Source: JAYFNU01 sp964458545 (GTDB taxonomy: Bacteria; Bacillota; Clostridia; Oscillospirales; Ruminococcaceae). From it: a DNA stretch of 45,872 nt. The stretch lies in the NCBI GenBank assembly GCA_964458545.1, contig CAYWJF010000006.1:1-45872 (forward strand). Direction: 5' to 3'. The translations under genes were made by a program, and so were the position numbers. A model generated the notes under the pieces. The model did not search any database. It worked only from the letters and a program-made list of their open reading frames with translations, and had not been told where the DNA came from. Shown piece by piece: positions 1 through 6,712 of this stretch (the first letter of the stretch is position 1; the number at the start of each line of letters is the position of its first letter).

Positions 1-3
1 ATT

Positions 4-1107
4 ATGAAAATAAAACTGACCGCCGCGCTCGCCCTTGCGCTCGCGCTCATTCTGCCGCTTTGCTCATGCGGCGAGAAGCCAGAGGCGGGTGAATGGTACG
101 AGGAGCTTAACTACGAGGATATCTCGCTAAAGGAGCTTTACTCCGACTACTTTATGGTCGGAACAATTTATACCGAAAAGATTACCTCGGGCGAGGATAA
201 CGAGCTTGTGCTTAAGCAGTTTAACGCCATTACCCCCGAAAACCTTATGAAGCCCGAAAATATGCAGCCGAGCGAGGGAAGCTTCACCTATGAGGAAGCC
301 GACAAAATGGTAGCGTTCGCCGAGGAAAACGAACTTACCGTAATAGGACACACCCTCGCGTGGCACCAGCAGTCCGGCAATTGGTTAGGAAAGAACGTTG
401 ACCGCGAAACGGCGATAGCCCAACTAAAGGCGCATATCTTCGGTGTCGCGGCAAGGTACGACGGTAAAATATACTCATGGGACGTGGTAAATGAGGCAGT
501 CGAGGACGGAACCTCGATAAGCGCGGGAAGAACGTGGCAGGACTGCTTACGCAAAAGTCAATGGTACGACAGTATAGGTCCCGATTATATCGCGCTCGCC
601 TTTCAGTTCGCGCACGAAGCGGCGCCGAACGCCAAGCTTTACTACAACGACTATAATCTCAACCTCAACTCTAAGGCAACCGTTGTTTATGAGATGGTAA
701 AGGACCTGAAGGCGCAGGGGGTACCGATAGACGGAATAGGTATGCAGGGGCACTACGACCTCACGCTTAAGACTAAGCTTGTGGAAAAGAGCATAGAGCT
801 TTTCTCCTCTATTGAGGGCATTGAGATTGCCGTCACCGAGCTTGATATCGGTATGTCGAATGTGCAGGCAAGCGAATCCGCGTATAGAAACGCGCAGAAG
901 GCGCAAGCAAGGCTGTACGCCGAGCTTTTCGAGATTTACAAGGCGCACAGCGATAGAATTGTCCGCGTAACCTTTTGGGGCTACCGCGACGACACAAGCT
1001 GGCGCAAGGAGAACCTTCCATTACTCTTTGACAGCACCCTTAAGCCCAAAATGTCCTTCTACGCCGTAGCCTACCCCGAGCGGTGGCTTGAAGAAGCGGC
1101 GAAATAA
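4..1107 (+). CDS. GH10 endo-1,4-beta-xylanase, lipoprotein
   Basis: Predicted to hydrolyse internal beta-1,4 bonds of xylan outside the cell. Residues 1-22 form a lipoprotein signal: a basic start, a long Ala/Leu run, then LCSC, with C22 the likely lipidated residue. The rest is a single GH10 barrel with the family landmarks: HTLAWH (116-121), WDVVNEA with acid/base E164, YNDYN (214-218), GMQGHY (246-251), AVTELD with nucleophile E279, and FWGYRD (324-329). At 367 residues it is one catalytic domain with no visible carbohydrate-binding module. The start lies at the window edge, so its ribosome site cannot be seen, but the signal peptide fits this ATG. It converges on mgtE across a shared hairpin terminator. 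Family assignment is firm; xylan is the usual GH10 substrate and is inferred. Confidence 0.95.
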   Translation: MKIKLTAALALALALILPLCSCGEKPEAGEWYEELNYEDISLKELYSDYFMVGTIYTEKITSGEDNELVLKQFNAITPENLMKPENMQPSEGSFTYEEADKMVAFAEENELTVIGHTLAWHQQSGNWLGKNVDRETAIAQLKAHIFGVAARYDGKIYSWDVVNEAVEDGTSISAGRTWQDCLRKSQWYDSIGPDYIALAFQFAHEAAPNAKLYYNDYNLNLNSKATVVYEMVKDLKAQGVPIDGIGMQGHYDLTLKTKLVEKSIELFSSIEGIEIAVTELDIGMSNVQASESAYRNAQKAQARLYAELFEIYKAHSDRIVRVTFWGYRDDTSWRKENLPLLFDSTLKPKMSFYAVAYPERWLEEAAK

Positions 1108-1111
1108 CAAC

Positions 1112-1152
1112 AGAAAAATCCCCGCGTTTCCAAAGGAGCGCGGGGATTTTTG
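1112..1152. terminator. Bidirectional terminator between xylanase gene and mgtE
   Basis: The arm ATCCCCGCG (1118-1126) pairs perfectly with CGCGGGGAT (1139-1147). An A-run lies on the left and a T-run on the right, so it can end transcripts from both converging genes. Confidence 0.85.
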
Positions 1153-1159
1153 TTATTCT

Positions 1160-2512
1160 CTAAAGCCCTAAAATTGCTGTCGCAATTGTGAAATAGATAA
1201 AAAGCGAAATAGCGTCAACTATCGTGGTAATAAGCGGCGCGGACATAACCGCAGGGTCGAAGCCTATCTTCTTTGAAAGCATAGGTAGCGTACAGCCGAC
1301 CGTCTTTGCCGCCGCGACCGTTCCCACAAGGGTAAGGCAGACCGACGCCGCGATACCGACAGAATAACCGTCGATAAGTATTATTTTTAAGAACATTGCC
1401 GCGGCGAGGGTAACGCCACACATCACTGCAACGCGGATTTCTTTCCAGATAATCGCGAAGATATCGGAAAAATCCACCTCGTCCATAGCAAGTCCGCGTA
1501 TTACCGTAACCGATGCCTGACTTCCACAATTTCCACCGGTGTCCATAAGCATAGGTATAAAGGTCGTCAGCGCTATCTGAGCGGCGAGCGCTGATTCAAA
1601 GCGCTGTAGAATAAGTCCCGTGAAGGTTGCCGAAATCATCATCAAGAGCAACCACGGTATCCTTGCCTTGTATACCTCAAAGGTACTCAGCTTTAGGTAA
1701 GGCTTGTCGGAAGGGGTAATAGCCGCCATCTTCTCGATATCCTCGGTGTACTCCTCTTGGATAACGTCGATAGCGTCGTCAACGGTGATAATTCCGACAA
1801 GGCGGTTTTCCTTGTCTACGACGGGCAGCGCCAAAAGGTCGTACTTCGCGAAGACGTTCGCGACCTCCTCTTGGTCGTCGTGGGTGCCTACCGATATAAC
1901 GTTCTCCTCCATTATATCGCCGACAATCTCCTCGTAGTCGGAGAGCAGAAGGTCCTTTACGGAAACGAGTCCTAAAAGCTTTCTGTTGCTGTCGGTGACG
2001 TAGCAGGTGTAAATCGTTTCCTTATCTACGCCCGTTTTTCTTATCCGCTTAAACGCCGCCTCTACCGTCATACTCTTTTTGAGGTCAACGTACTCTATCG
2101 TCATAATGCTTCCCGCGCTGTCGTCGGGGTAGTCGAGAAGCTGGTTTATGCTTTTCCTTGTTTCGGAATCAACACTTTTAAGTATTCGCTTTACGACGTT
2201 CGCGGGCATCTCCTCAATAATATCCACCGTATCGTCAAGGAAGATATCGTCAAGCACCTCGCGCAGCTCCTTATCGGAAAAGGACTTAATGAGCATCTCT
2301 TGCGTGTCCACGCTCATTTCCACGAAGGTGTCCGCCGCGATTTCTTTAGGCAGAATGCGGTAAAGCAGCAGTAGCTCTTCCTTAGCTATATCGTCGCCCT
2401 CCAAAAGCTCCTCTATCCAAGAGGCGATATCGGCGGGGTTCTGTTCAGCTAAGAATTCCTTTAACGCAACCTTCTTTTTGTCCTTTAGAAGCTCTAAAAT
2501 CTTCTCTGTCAT
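1160..2512 (-). CDS. mgtE: Magnesium transporter MgtE
   Basis: A 450-residue Mg2+ channel/transporter of the inner membrane. It shows the full family order: helical MgtE N domain (about 20-130), two CBS domains (about 135-255), a connecting helix, then five hydrophobic segments from about 285 to 450. The last part carries FDPAVMSAP and TTIVD, whose D433 corresponds to the pore Asp that binds Mg2+ in characterised MgtE. In the family the N and CBS domains close the pore when cytosolic Mg2+ is high. I chose the ATG at 2512 because AGAAAGGGGG precedes it at good spacing and it gives the usual family length; an in-frame start at 2563 would fall inside the leader. Expression is probably Mg2+-controlled through the M-box leader immediately upstream. 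Confidence 0.95.
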   Translation of the reverse strand: MTEKILELLKDKKKVALKEFLAEQNPADIASWIEELLEGDDIAKEELLLLYRILPKEIAADTFVEMSVDTQEMLIKSFSDKELREVLDDIFLDDTVDIIEEMPANVVKRILKSVDSETRKSINQLLDYPDDSAGSIMTIEYVDLKKSMTVEAAFKRIRKTGVDKETIYTCYVTDSNRKLLGLVSVKDLLLSDYEEIVGDIMEENVISVGTHDDQEEVANVFAKYDLLALPVVDKENRLVGIITVDDAIDVIQEEYTEDIEKMAAITPSDKPYLKLSTFEVYKARIPWLLLMMISATFTGLILQRFESALAAQIALTTFIPMLMDTGGNCGSQASVTVIRGLAMDEVDFSDIFAIIWKEIRVAVMCGVTLAAAMFLKIILIDGYSVGIAASVCLTLVGTVAAAKTVGCTLPMLSKKIGFDPAVMSAPLITTIVDAISLFIYFTIATAILGL

Positions 2513-2540
2513 AACGCTTACCCCCTTTCTCGGGTTTGGG

Positions 2541-2583
2541 ATAAAACAAAAACACCGCGCCACTCAAACGGTGGCACGGCGAA
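2541..2583 (-). terminator. Expression-platform terminator of the mgtE leader
   Basis: Read on the minus strand, CCGTGCCAC pairs with GTGGCGCGG (one G-U) and is followed by TGTTTTTGTTTT. It lies between the M-box aptamer and the mgtE ribosome site, as expected for a riboswitch that stops transcription when Mg2+ is plentiful. Confidence 0.8.
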
Positions 2584-2589
2584 GCGTGC

Positions 2590-2780
2590 TTCTTATGCCG
2601 AAAGCGCCCACTTATCGCGCTCGCGGTCACCGTTCAAGCTTTAGCTTCGCAGGGCAATGAAGTTGCGTTAGGTTACGCCTTGTTTTTCGACATAACCTGC
2701 TGACCAGCTGACAGTGTCTCCACTGTTTCGCGGCAGCAACCCGTATCCCTGTGGTAGCCTTGCCTACCGGATATTTTGTT
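2590..2780 (-). promoter_or_regulatory. M-box (ykoK) magnesium riboswitch upstream of mgtE
   Basis: On the minus strand the leader contains the M-box landmarks in order: GGTAGGCAAGGCTACC, GGATAC, TTGCTGCC, a GTGgAgACAC-type hairpin, then CTGGTCAGCAGG. These line up with the Bacillus ykoK/mgtE aptamer as I remember it. The M-box folds around several Mg2+ ions and, in known cases, favours termination at high Mg2+. Here a strong terminator follows and the downstream gene is a Mg2+ transporter, so sequence and context agree. The exact 3' limit of the aptamer is approximate. Confidence 0.88.
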
Positions 2781-2788
2781 GTGTTATT

Positions 2789-2817
2789 AGTTTATTCCAT
2801 AGACGCTTTTTTGTCAA
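2789..2817 (-). promoter_or_regulatory. SigA-type promoter for the M-box/mgtE transcript
   Basis: TTGACA (2812-2817, minus strand), a 17-base spacer, then TAAACT (2789-2794). The predicted start near 2782 coincides with the 5' edge of the M-box. The promoter overlaps the last codons of the preceding TSUP gene. Confidence 0.7.
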
Positions 2818-3172
2818 CATTTTTAGTAAACAAATCCTTGATTCCCGCTACTATTATAAATATGGCAAAACCGCGCCTAAGCCAGTCGTTATCAAGGCTT
2901 TTCGCGAGCAGAAATCCGAGATATACCACCGCCGCGCCCGACAGTCCGCAGATGAGCGCCGCCTTAAAATCAATAAGCTTATTTTTTATGTGGAAAACAA
3001 GCGACAGAAGAATAATCGGAATAAAGAAAAGCAGATTTATCCCCTGCGCGGTCTTCTGCTCTATTTCGGTAAAAAGGGTGAGATACACAAGAAGAATAAA
3101 GCCGCCGCCGAGCCCCATTGAGGCGAGCACCCCCGAAAGTGCGCCGACAATCGACGCTACTACCCAGCTCAT
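2792..3172 (-). CDS. TSUP (TauE/SafE) permease half, small subunit B
   Basis: A 126-residue membrane protein with four hydrophobic segments, the TSUP glycine-rich start (VGALSGVLASMGLGGGFILL, 9-28) and the family's closing pattern RRGFAIFIIVAGIKDL. A normal TSUP protein has about 250 residues made of two such halves, so this is one half. It overlaps the preceding half-gene by ATGA (3169-3172), which implies coupled translation and probably a two-chain transporter. TSUP members move small sulfur-containing or organic anions; the substrate here is unknown. Its 3' end contains the mgtE promoter. Confidence 0.85.
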   Translation of the reverse strand: MSWVVASIVGALSGVLASMGLGGGFILLVYLTLFTEIEQKTAQGINLLFFIPIILLSLVFHIKNKLIDFKAALICGLSGAAVVYLGFLLAKSLDNDWLRRGFAIFIIVAGIKDLFTKNVDKKASME

Positions 3173-3519
3173 CGAAACAGCATAACGACGCCCGACACGG
3201 CAATTACCCCGCCGAAGAGTCGCCGAAGAAAATCGGACTTCACCTTTTTAAGGAAAATGCTTCCTGCAATCGCGCCAACCAGCCCGCCCGGCACAAGCAT
3301 AAGCGCGGTTTCGTAGTCAACGCTTCCGTTCGCGGCGTAAAGTCCGAGACTCACCCCGCTCATAAGCAGTATCATAAGCGTTGCGCTCGCGTGCGCCTTA
3401 CGCTCGTCGGAAATAAGCGAGCGCAGCAGCATTACCGCCACCACTCCGCCGCCGCTCCCGAAAAGCCCGTTTAAAAAGCCGCAGACCGCGCCGCCCGCTA
3501 TCATTTTTAGCTTCTTCAA
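3169..3519 (-). CDS. TSUP (TauE/SafE) permease half, small subunit A
   Basis: A 116-residue membrane protein matching the first half of a TSUP anion permease: GGAVCGFLNGLFGSGGGVV (9-27) is the typical Gly-rich first helix, followed by three more hydrophobic segments and the closing RRLFGGVIAVSGVVML. The start used is TTG at 3519, preceded by GGGTGA at six bases; an ATG at 3504 would be the alternative. It is the upstream partner of the next half-gene and the two share four bases. Substrate unknown. A hairpin lies just upstream and overlaps part of the ribosome site. Confidence 0.83.
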   Translation of the reverse strand: MKKLKMIAGGAVCGFLNGLFGSGGGVVAVMLLRSLISDERKAHASATLMILLMSGVSLGLYAANGSVDYETALMLVPGGLVGAIAGSIFLKKVKSDFLRRLFGGVIAVSGVVMLFR

Positions 3520-3520
3520 A

Positions 3521-3550
3521 TAAAATCACCCGCGGTTAGTGTTCCGCGGG
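3521..3550 (-). terminator. Hairpin between tcdA and the TSUP pair
   Basis: CCCGCGG (3529-3535) pairs perfectly with CCGCGGG (3544-3550). On the minus strand it is followed by TGATTTTATTT, a moderate terminator for tcdA. The arm includes the first bases of the likely TSUP ribosome site, so it could instead affect translation. Confidence 0.5.
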
Positions 3551-3566
3551 CGCGTATTTTTATGTA

Positions 3567-4259
3567 TTAAAGCTTTGCGAGTTGTTTTATAACATAGCCC
3601 GCAATCGTGTAGCCCGCGACGGGCGGTACGTAGGAGATGCTTGCGGGAGCACGCTCACCGTCGGTCTCAAGCGGCGCGTTTTTGTTGTAAAGCACCGCCG
3701 CGCCGACAATTCCGCGCTTTTTAAGCTCTCTTCGCATTACGCGAGCAAGCGGACAACCGCAGCCAGCCGTGTCCTCTATTGCGCCGACGGTAAAACCCTC
3801 GCAGTCGGTACGGTTTCCCGTGCCCATAGAAGAAATTATCGGTATGCCGCTTTTTTGGCATTCCTCTATAAGCGATAGCTTTGCTGAAACGGAGTCTATC
3901 GCGTCGATAACGTAGTCGGGCTTGTAGTCAAGCACCTCGCTTATATTCTCCGCTGATATACGCAGATTCTTTGCGGTAACGTCGGCGTTTGGATTTATCG
4001 AAAGGGCTCTCGCTTTCGCGGCGGCGGCTTTTTCTTTGCCTATCTCGCCGCGCGTCGCGATTATCTGGCGGTTTAGGTTGGTTTCGTCAAAAACGTCGCA
4101 GTCGATAACAAGTATATGCCCGACGCCCGCGCGCACTATCGCCTCAAGCGCCGCGCCGCCAACGCCGCCAACGCCGATAACCGCCACCCTCGACCTTTCG
4201 AGAGAAGCGGTAGCGTCGTTTCCTATTAATCTTCTTTGTCTGTCAAGCCAGTCGCCCAT
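3567..4259 (-). CDS. tcdA: tRNA threonylcarbamoyladenosine dehydratase TcdA
   Basis: An E1-like ATP-using enzyme that converts t6A37 of ANN-reading tRNAs to its cyclic form. The Rossmann motif VIGVGGVGGAALE and a following acidic residue (VIDCD) form the nucleotide site. DETNLNRQ, YVIDAIDSV and ISSMGTGNRTD match the TcdA/CsdL branch rather than MoeB or ThiF. I chose the ATG at 4259 because AAAGGA stands six bases before it and the protein then starts like Bacillus YrvM; an ATG at 4277 is possible but less well placed. A structured RNA lies directly upstream. Confidence 0.93.
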   Translation of the reverse strand: MGDWLDRQRRLIGNDATASLERSRVAVIGVGGVGGAALEAIVRAGVGHILVIDCDVFDETNLNRQIIATRGEIGKEKAAAAKARALSINPNADVTAKNLRISAENISEVLDYKPDYVIDAIDSVSAKLSLIEECQKSGIPIISSMGTGNRTDCEGFTVGAIEDTAGCGCPLARVMRRELKKRGIVGAAVLYNKNAPLETDGERAPASISYVPPVAGYTIAGYVIKQLAKL

Positions 4260-4283
4260 AAGCCTTCCTTTGGACATAAATAT

Positions 4284-4405
4284 ATCCCCGCTTTGCCGTC
4301 TGCAGTCGGTTTAGAACCCGTCGCTACGACGGTGGGTAAAGACCCTTTGGTTTCACGCTCCCTTCGTCCCTAAAGGGGAGGTCTGCAATCCGCCAACGGA
4401 GTACT
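4284..4405 (-). ncRNA. Structured RNA upstream of tcdA, possibly 6S RNA
   Basis: This gene-free stretch folds on the minus strand. The 5' part CCGTTGGCGGATTGCAG pairs imperfectly with the 3' part CTGCAGACGGCAAAGCGG, giving a long interrupted closing stem. Inside lie a perfect CCGTCG-TAG-CGACGG hairpin flanked by ACCC/GGGT and a CTCCC/GGGAG arm. A TAGAAT -10 element (4413-4418) would start the RNA near 4405. As I recall, the Bacillus 6S-1 gene (bsrA) also neighbours yrvM, the tcdA homologue. Fold, size and neighbour suggest 6S RNA. I cannot match conserved 6S bases with certainty, so the identity is tentative; it could also be a tcdA leader. Confidence 0.5.
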
Positions 4406-4485
4406 TTTCCCTATTCTAATGCTTGTCGGATTAAAAAGAAACTGCAACATATCGCACAAAGCAGGGGTATTTTACGCTTTTAGGT

Positions 4486-4833
4486 CTATTCCTCTTCGCC
4501 CTCTTCAAATTCATAGAGGTCGGAAAGACGGTCCATAAAGATTTCGCTAATCTCCTCGAATTCGTCGTCGTCCTCGATAAGCTCAAGCACCTCGTCGTCG
4601 CCGTCCTCGGAAACTATCTTCATAATTACAAGGTTTCCGTCGTCGTCAATAACCTCGTTAGCCGTCTCCGCCGACGCAATAAGCGCGACATAGCTTTGAC
4701 CCTTATGCTCGAGGGAATCTACGAGCTCAAACTCGTGCTCCTTGCCCTCCTCGTCGGTAAGGGTTACGAGGTCAGCGGTAAATTCCGCGCCCTCGTCCTC
4801 AGGGGTGGGGATATTGTTTTTTTCGTCTGCCAT
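4486..4833 (-). CDS. DUF1292 (YrzB-like) acidic protein
   Basis: A 115-residue, highly acidic cytoplasmic protein. The core LVTLTDEEGKEHEFELVD...YVALI...VIMKIV is the DUF1292 pattern shared with Bacillus YrzB; the tail is mostly Glu and Asp. The function of the family is not established. In many Bacillota the gene sits beside ireB and ruvX; here ireB is about 25 kb away. AAGGAG precedes the ATG at good spacing, and a near-consensus promoter lies 35-63 bases upstream, back to back with that of the cyclophilin gene. Confidence 0.9.
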   Translation of the reverse strand: MADEKNNIPTPEDEGAEFTADLVTLTDEEGKEHEFELVDSLEHKGQSYVALIASAETANEVIDDDGNLVIMKIVSEDGDDEVLELIEDDDEFEEISEIFMDRLSDLYEFEEGEEE

Positions 4834-4867
4834 TTATACTCTCCTTGCAGGGGTTTCCTGTACCCTA

Positions 4868-4896
4868 ATTGTACTTTCAAAACGGGCTAAAGTCAA
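4868..4896 (-). promoter_or_regulatory. SigA-type promoter for the DUF1292 gene
   Basis: TTGACT (4891-4896, minus strand), 17-base spacer, TACAAT (4868-4873). Its -35 box directly abuts the -35 box of the divergent cyclophilin promoter. Confidence 0.7.
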
Positions 4897-4926
4897 TTAC
4901 ACAAACGTGAACAAACGTGGTATAAT
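4897..4926 (+). promoter_or_regulatory. Promoter for the cyclophilin lipoprotein, with a tandem 9-base repeat in the spacer
   Basis: TTACAC (4897-4902), 18-base spacer, TATAAT (4921-4926). The spacer contains ACAAACGTG twice (4901-4909 and 4911-4919) at a ten-base period, which might be a regulator site. Confidence 0.55.
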
Positions 4927-4989
4927 ATAGTTTATGCTGCAATTAATATAAAATGCGGCGAATGAAAAAACTATCGAAAGCGGTATTCA

Positions 4990-5766
4990 ATGAAAAAAAT
5001 ATTTATTTTTCTCGCGGCGGCGGCACTTCTTTTGACGCTTGCCTCCTGCGAGGTAAAGCCGCCAGAGCCTTCTAATTTAGGCGGCAATAACCCACCCGAC
5101 GTAAGCTCACCCTCAAAAATAACCGACATTGTAAAAGGAGACACTTCCGATATGGCTATACAGCTACAGCCCCCGAAGGACGGCGACACCATTGTTTCAA
5201 TAGAGACAAATATGGGCACTATGAAGGCTATCCTCTACCCTAAATACGCGCCGAAGGCGGTAGAAAACTTTATCACCCACGCAAGCGAGGGCTACTACGA
5301 CGGCGTTATTTTCCACCGTATAATCGAAAACTTTATGATTCAAGGCGGCGACCCCGATGGCACGGGCTACGGCGGCGAAAGCATTTGGGGCGAGGATTTC
5401 GACATAGAGGTCTGCTCGGAGCTTCACCACCTAAAGGGCGCGCTTTGTATGGCAAGGCGCGGTGACACCACCGTCTCCCAGAGCAGCCAATTCTATATCG
5501 TACACGGAAGTAAACTCAGCAACTCCGACTTGGACTATTTGCGCGGTTTTAAAGTCGAAGAGGGTTGGGGAAAAGATATTGTTGACGCTTACGACGCACT
5601 CGGCGGTTTCCCAAGCCTTGATTTCGACTACACCGTCTTCGGGCAGGTCTACGAGGGCTTAGACGTTATTGACAAGATAGCAAGCGTGGAAACAAACAGC
5701 GCCGACCAGCCGAAGGAGCAGGTAATAATTAATACAATTAAGGTAGAAACCTTTTCAGCACAATAA
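4990..5766 (+). CDS. Cyclophilin-type peptidyl-prolyl isomerase, lipoprotein
   Basis: Predicted to catalyse cis-trans isomerisation of X-Pro bonds in proteins folding outside the membrane. Residues 1-20 are a lipoprotein signal ending LASC, with C20 lipidated, followed by a Pro-rich linker. The cyclophilin domain starts near residue 70 and shows APKAVENFITH, GVIFHRIIENFMIQGGDPDGTG with the catalytic Arg, and LCMARRGDTTVSQSSQFYIV. There is an extra loop before FDYTVFGQVYEGLDVIDKIA, common in bacterial secreted cyclophilins. The ribosome site before the ATG is weak. It is transcribed away from the DUF1292 gene and followed by the hairpin array. Confidence 0.93.
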   Translation: MKKIFIFLAAAALLLTLASCEVKPPEPSNLGGNNPPDVSSPSKITDIVKGDTSDMAIQLQPPKDGDTIVSIETNMGTMKAILYPKYAPKAVENFITHASEGYYDGVIFHRIIENFMIQGGDPDGTGYGGESIWGEDFDIEVCSELHHLKGALCMARRGDTTVSQSSQFYIVHGSKLSNSDLDYLRGFKVEEGWGKDIVDAYDALGGFPSLDFDYTVFGQVYEGLDVIDKIASVETNSADQPKEQVIINTIKVETFSAQ

Positions 5767-5787
5767 GTAACGGCTGGTTATTCTCAA

Positions 5788-5960
5788 TAAGAAGCCTATT
5801 CGGCGTAATTTAACTATGTTTGAACTTGGGAATATTTGCTCCGCAAATATTCCCAATAGGAAGCCTATTCGGCGCAATTTATTTATGTTTGAAGTTGGAA
5901 TATTCGTGTAACGAATATTCCCAATAAGAAGCCTATTCGGCTGCGCCGAATAGGCTTCTT
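5788..5960 (+). repeat. Array of about 68-base repeats carrying three perfect 3-base-loop hairpins
   Basis: A unit beginning ATAAGAAGCCTATTCGGCG and continuing through AATTTA...ATGTTTGAA.TTGG occurs near 5788 and again near 5856 with few changes; its first 16-17 bases recur near 5925. Hairpins: GGGAATATTTGC/GCAAATATTCCC (5828-5854, 12 pairs), GGAATATTCGT/ACGAATATTCC (5897-5921, 11 pairs), and AAGAAGCCTATTCGGC/GCCGAATAGGCTTCTT (5926-5960, 16 pairs). All loops have three bases. No copy was seen elsewhere in the window. Confidence 0.85.
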
Positions 5961-5966
5961 TATTTA
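5926..5966. terminator. Terminator hairpin between the cyclophilin and DUF4830 genes
   Basis: The third hairpin of the array, 16 perfect pairs with loop TGC, is followed on the plus strand by TTTATTTATTCT. It lies between converging genes and can end the plus-strand transcript; the T-run on the minus side is weak. Confidence 0.65.
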
Positions 5967-6587
5967 TTCTGTCGGAAACGCCGACGCGGGTATCTCTTCC
6001 TTTTCGGTTTCGTCTTCTGCTTCTTCTTCGTTCAATTCCTCGGTCGGCTCAGTAGCGGTTTCCTCGGCGGGAAGTATCGTTTCCGTAGCTTCCTCGGGCG
6101 TCTGCTCCGCCTCTTCCTCGGCGCTCGCCTCAAAGAGCGGATAGAGCGTACCGCTTTTTAGGTTTACAAGATGCCCGCCGATAACGGTGTTGCCGTCAAG
6201 GAGCAGCACGGCGCTTATCTCGCCGCCCAAATCCTCACGGTTAACCACGTTATAGCTGCATTTTTTAATGGTTTTGCCCTTGTAGCTCTCAAGGTCGAAG
6301 CCTGTGGTTTTGAGCATCTCGTTATATTCCGTGAACCGCTCGTCGAACTGTTCGGGCACACCTACGTCCGCTATCGAGCTTGTTTCAGAAAGCACAAGTC
6401 CGAGCGACGAAAGGTACGCCCGCCTTGTCTCCTCGGTTGAGCCATCTATCCCCTCGCCCGCGCTTTCCTTATCCTTACCGCCCAAAAGAAGCACCGCCAA
6501 AAGCACGGCGAGCCCCACAAGCGCGAAAATTATTCCTTTTCCTATCTGTTTTTTGCCTACTGACGCGGCATACATATAAACAAACAC
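5964..6587 (-). CDS. DUF4830 membrane-anchored protein
   Basis: A 207-residue protein with one N-terminal membrane segment (about 17-36) and an outside portion. The stretch AYLSSLGLVLSE...VPEQFDERFTEYNEMLKTTGFDLESYKGK...YNVVN fits DUF4830, a small domain of unknown function in Clostridia. The last 50 residues are Glu/Thr-rich and low complexity. GAGGGG lies nine bases before the ATG. It stands alone, converging on the cyclophilin gene. No catalytic residues are evident; a sensor or envelope role would be a guess. Confidence 0.75.
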   Translation of the reverse strand: MFVYMYAASVGKKQIGKGIIFALVGLAVLLAVLLLGGKDKESAGEGIDGSTEETRRAYLSSLGLVLSETSSIADVGVPEQFDERFTEYNEMLKTTGFDLESYKGKTIKKCSYNVVNREDLGGEISAVLLLDGNTVIGGHLVNLKSGTLYPLFEASAEEEAEQTPEEATETILPAEETATEPTEELNEEEAEDETEKEEIPASAFPTE

Positions 6588-6683
6588 CCCTCTTATTCAT
6601 TTGGAAGTGTTTTATATATATGCGGCTTGTTTCTTTTTAAGTACCGCCGCTGTCATCTAATAGTATAGGTTCTTCAATAAAAC

Positions 6684-6712
6684 AAAAAAGAACGGTTTTG
6701 AGCCGTCCTTTT
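6684..6712 (-). terminator. Terminator of rlmH
   Basis: Minus strand: AAAAGGACGG, loop CTCAAAA, CCGTTCTTTTTT. The stem overlaps the rlmH stop codon. Confidence 0.8.

Noticed and set aside
2714..3121. Plus-strand open frames opposite the TSUP genes
   Set aside because: Lys/Arg-rich translations that are antisense shadows of membrane-protein codons; no start context.
4280..4485. tRNA, SRP RNA or other riboswitch in the tcdA upstream gap
   Set aside because: No cloverleaf, no SRP GNRA/tetraloop motif and no known riboswitch core; only the 6S-like fold remained plausible.
5788..5960. CRISPR array
   Set aside because: Only two and a half units, with palindromic and non-unique material between them and no cas genes.
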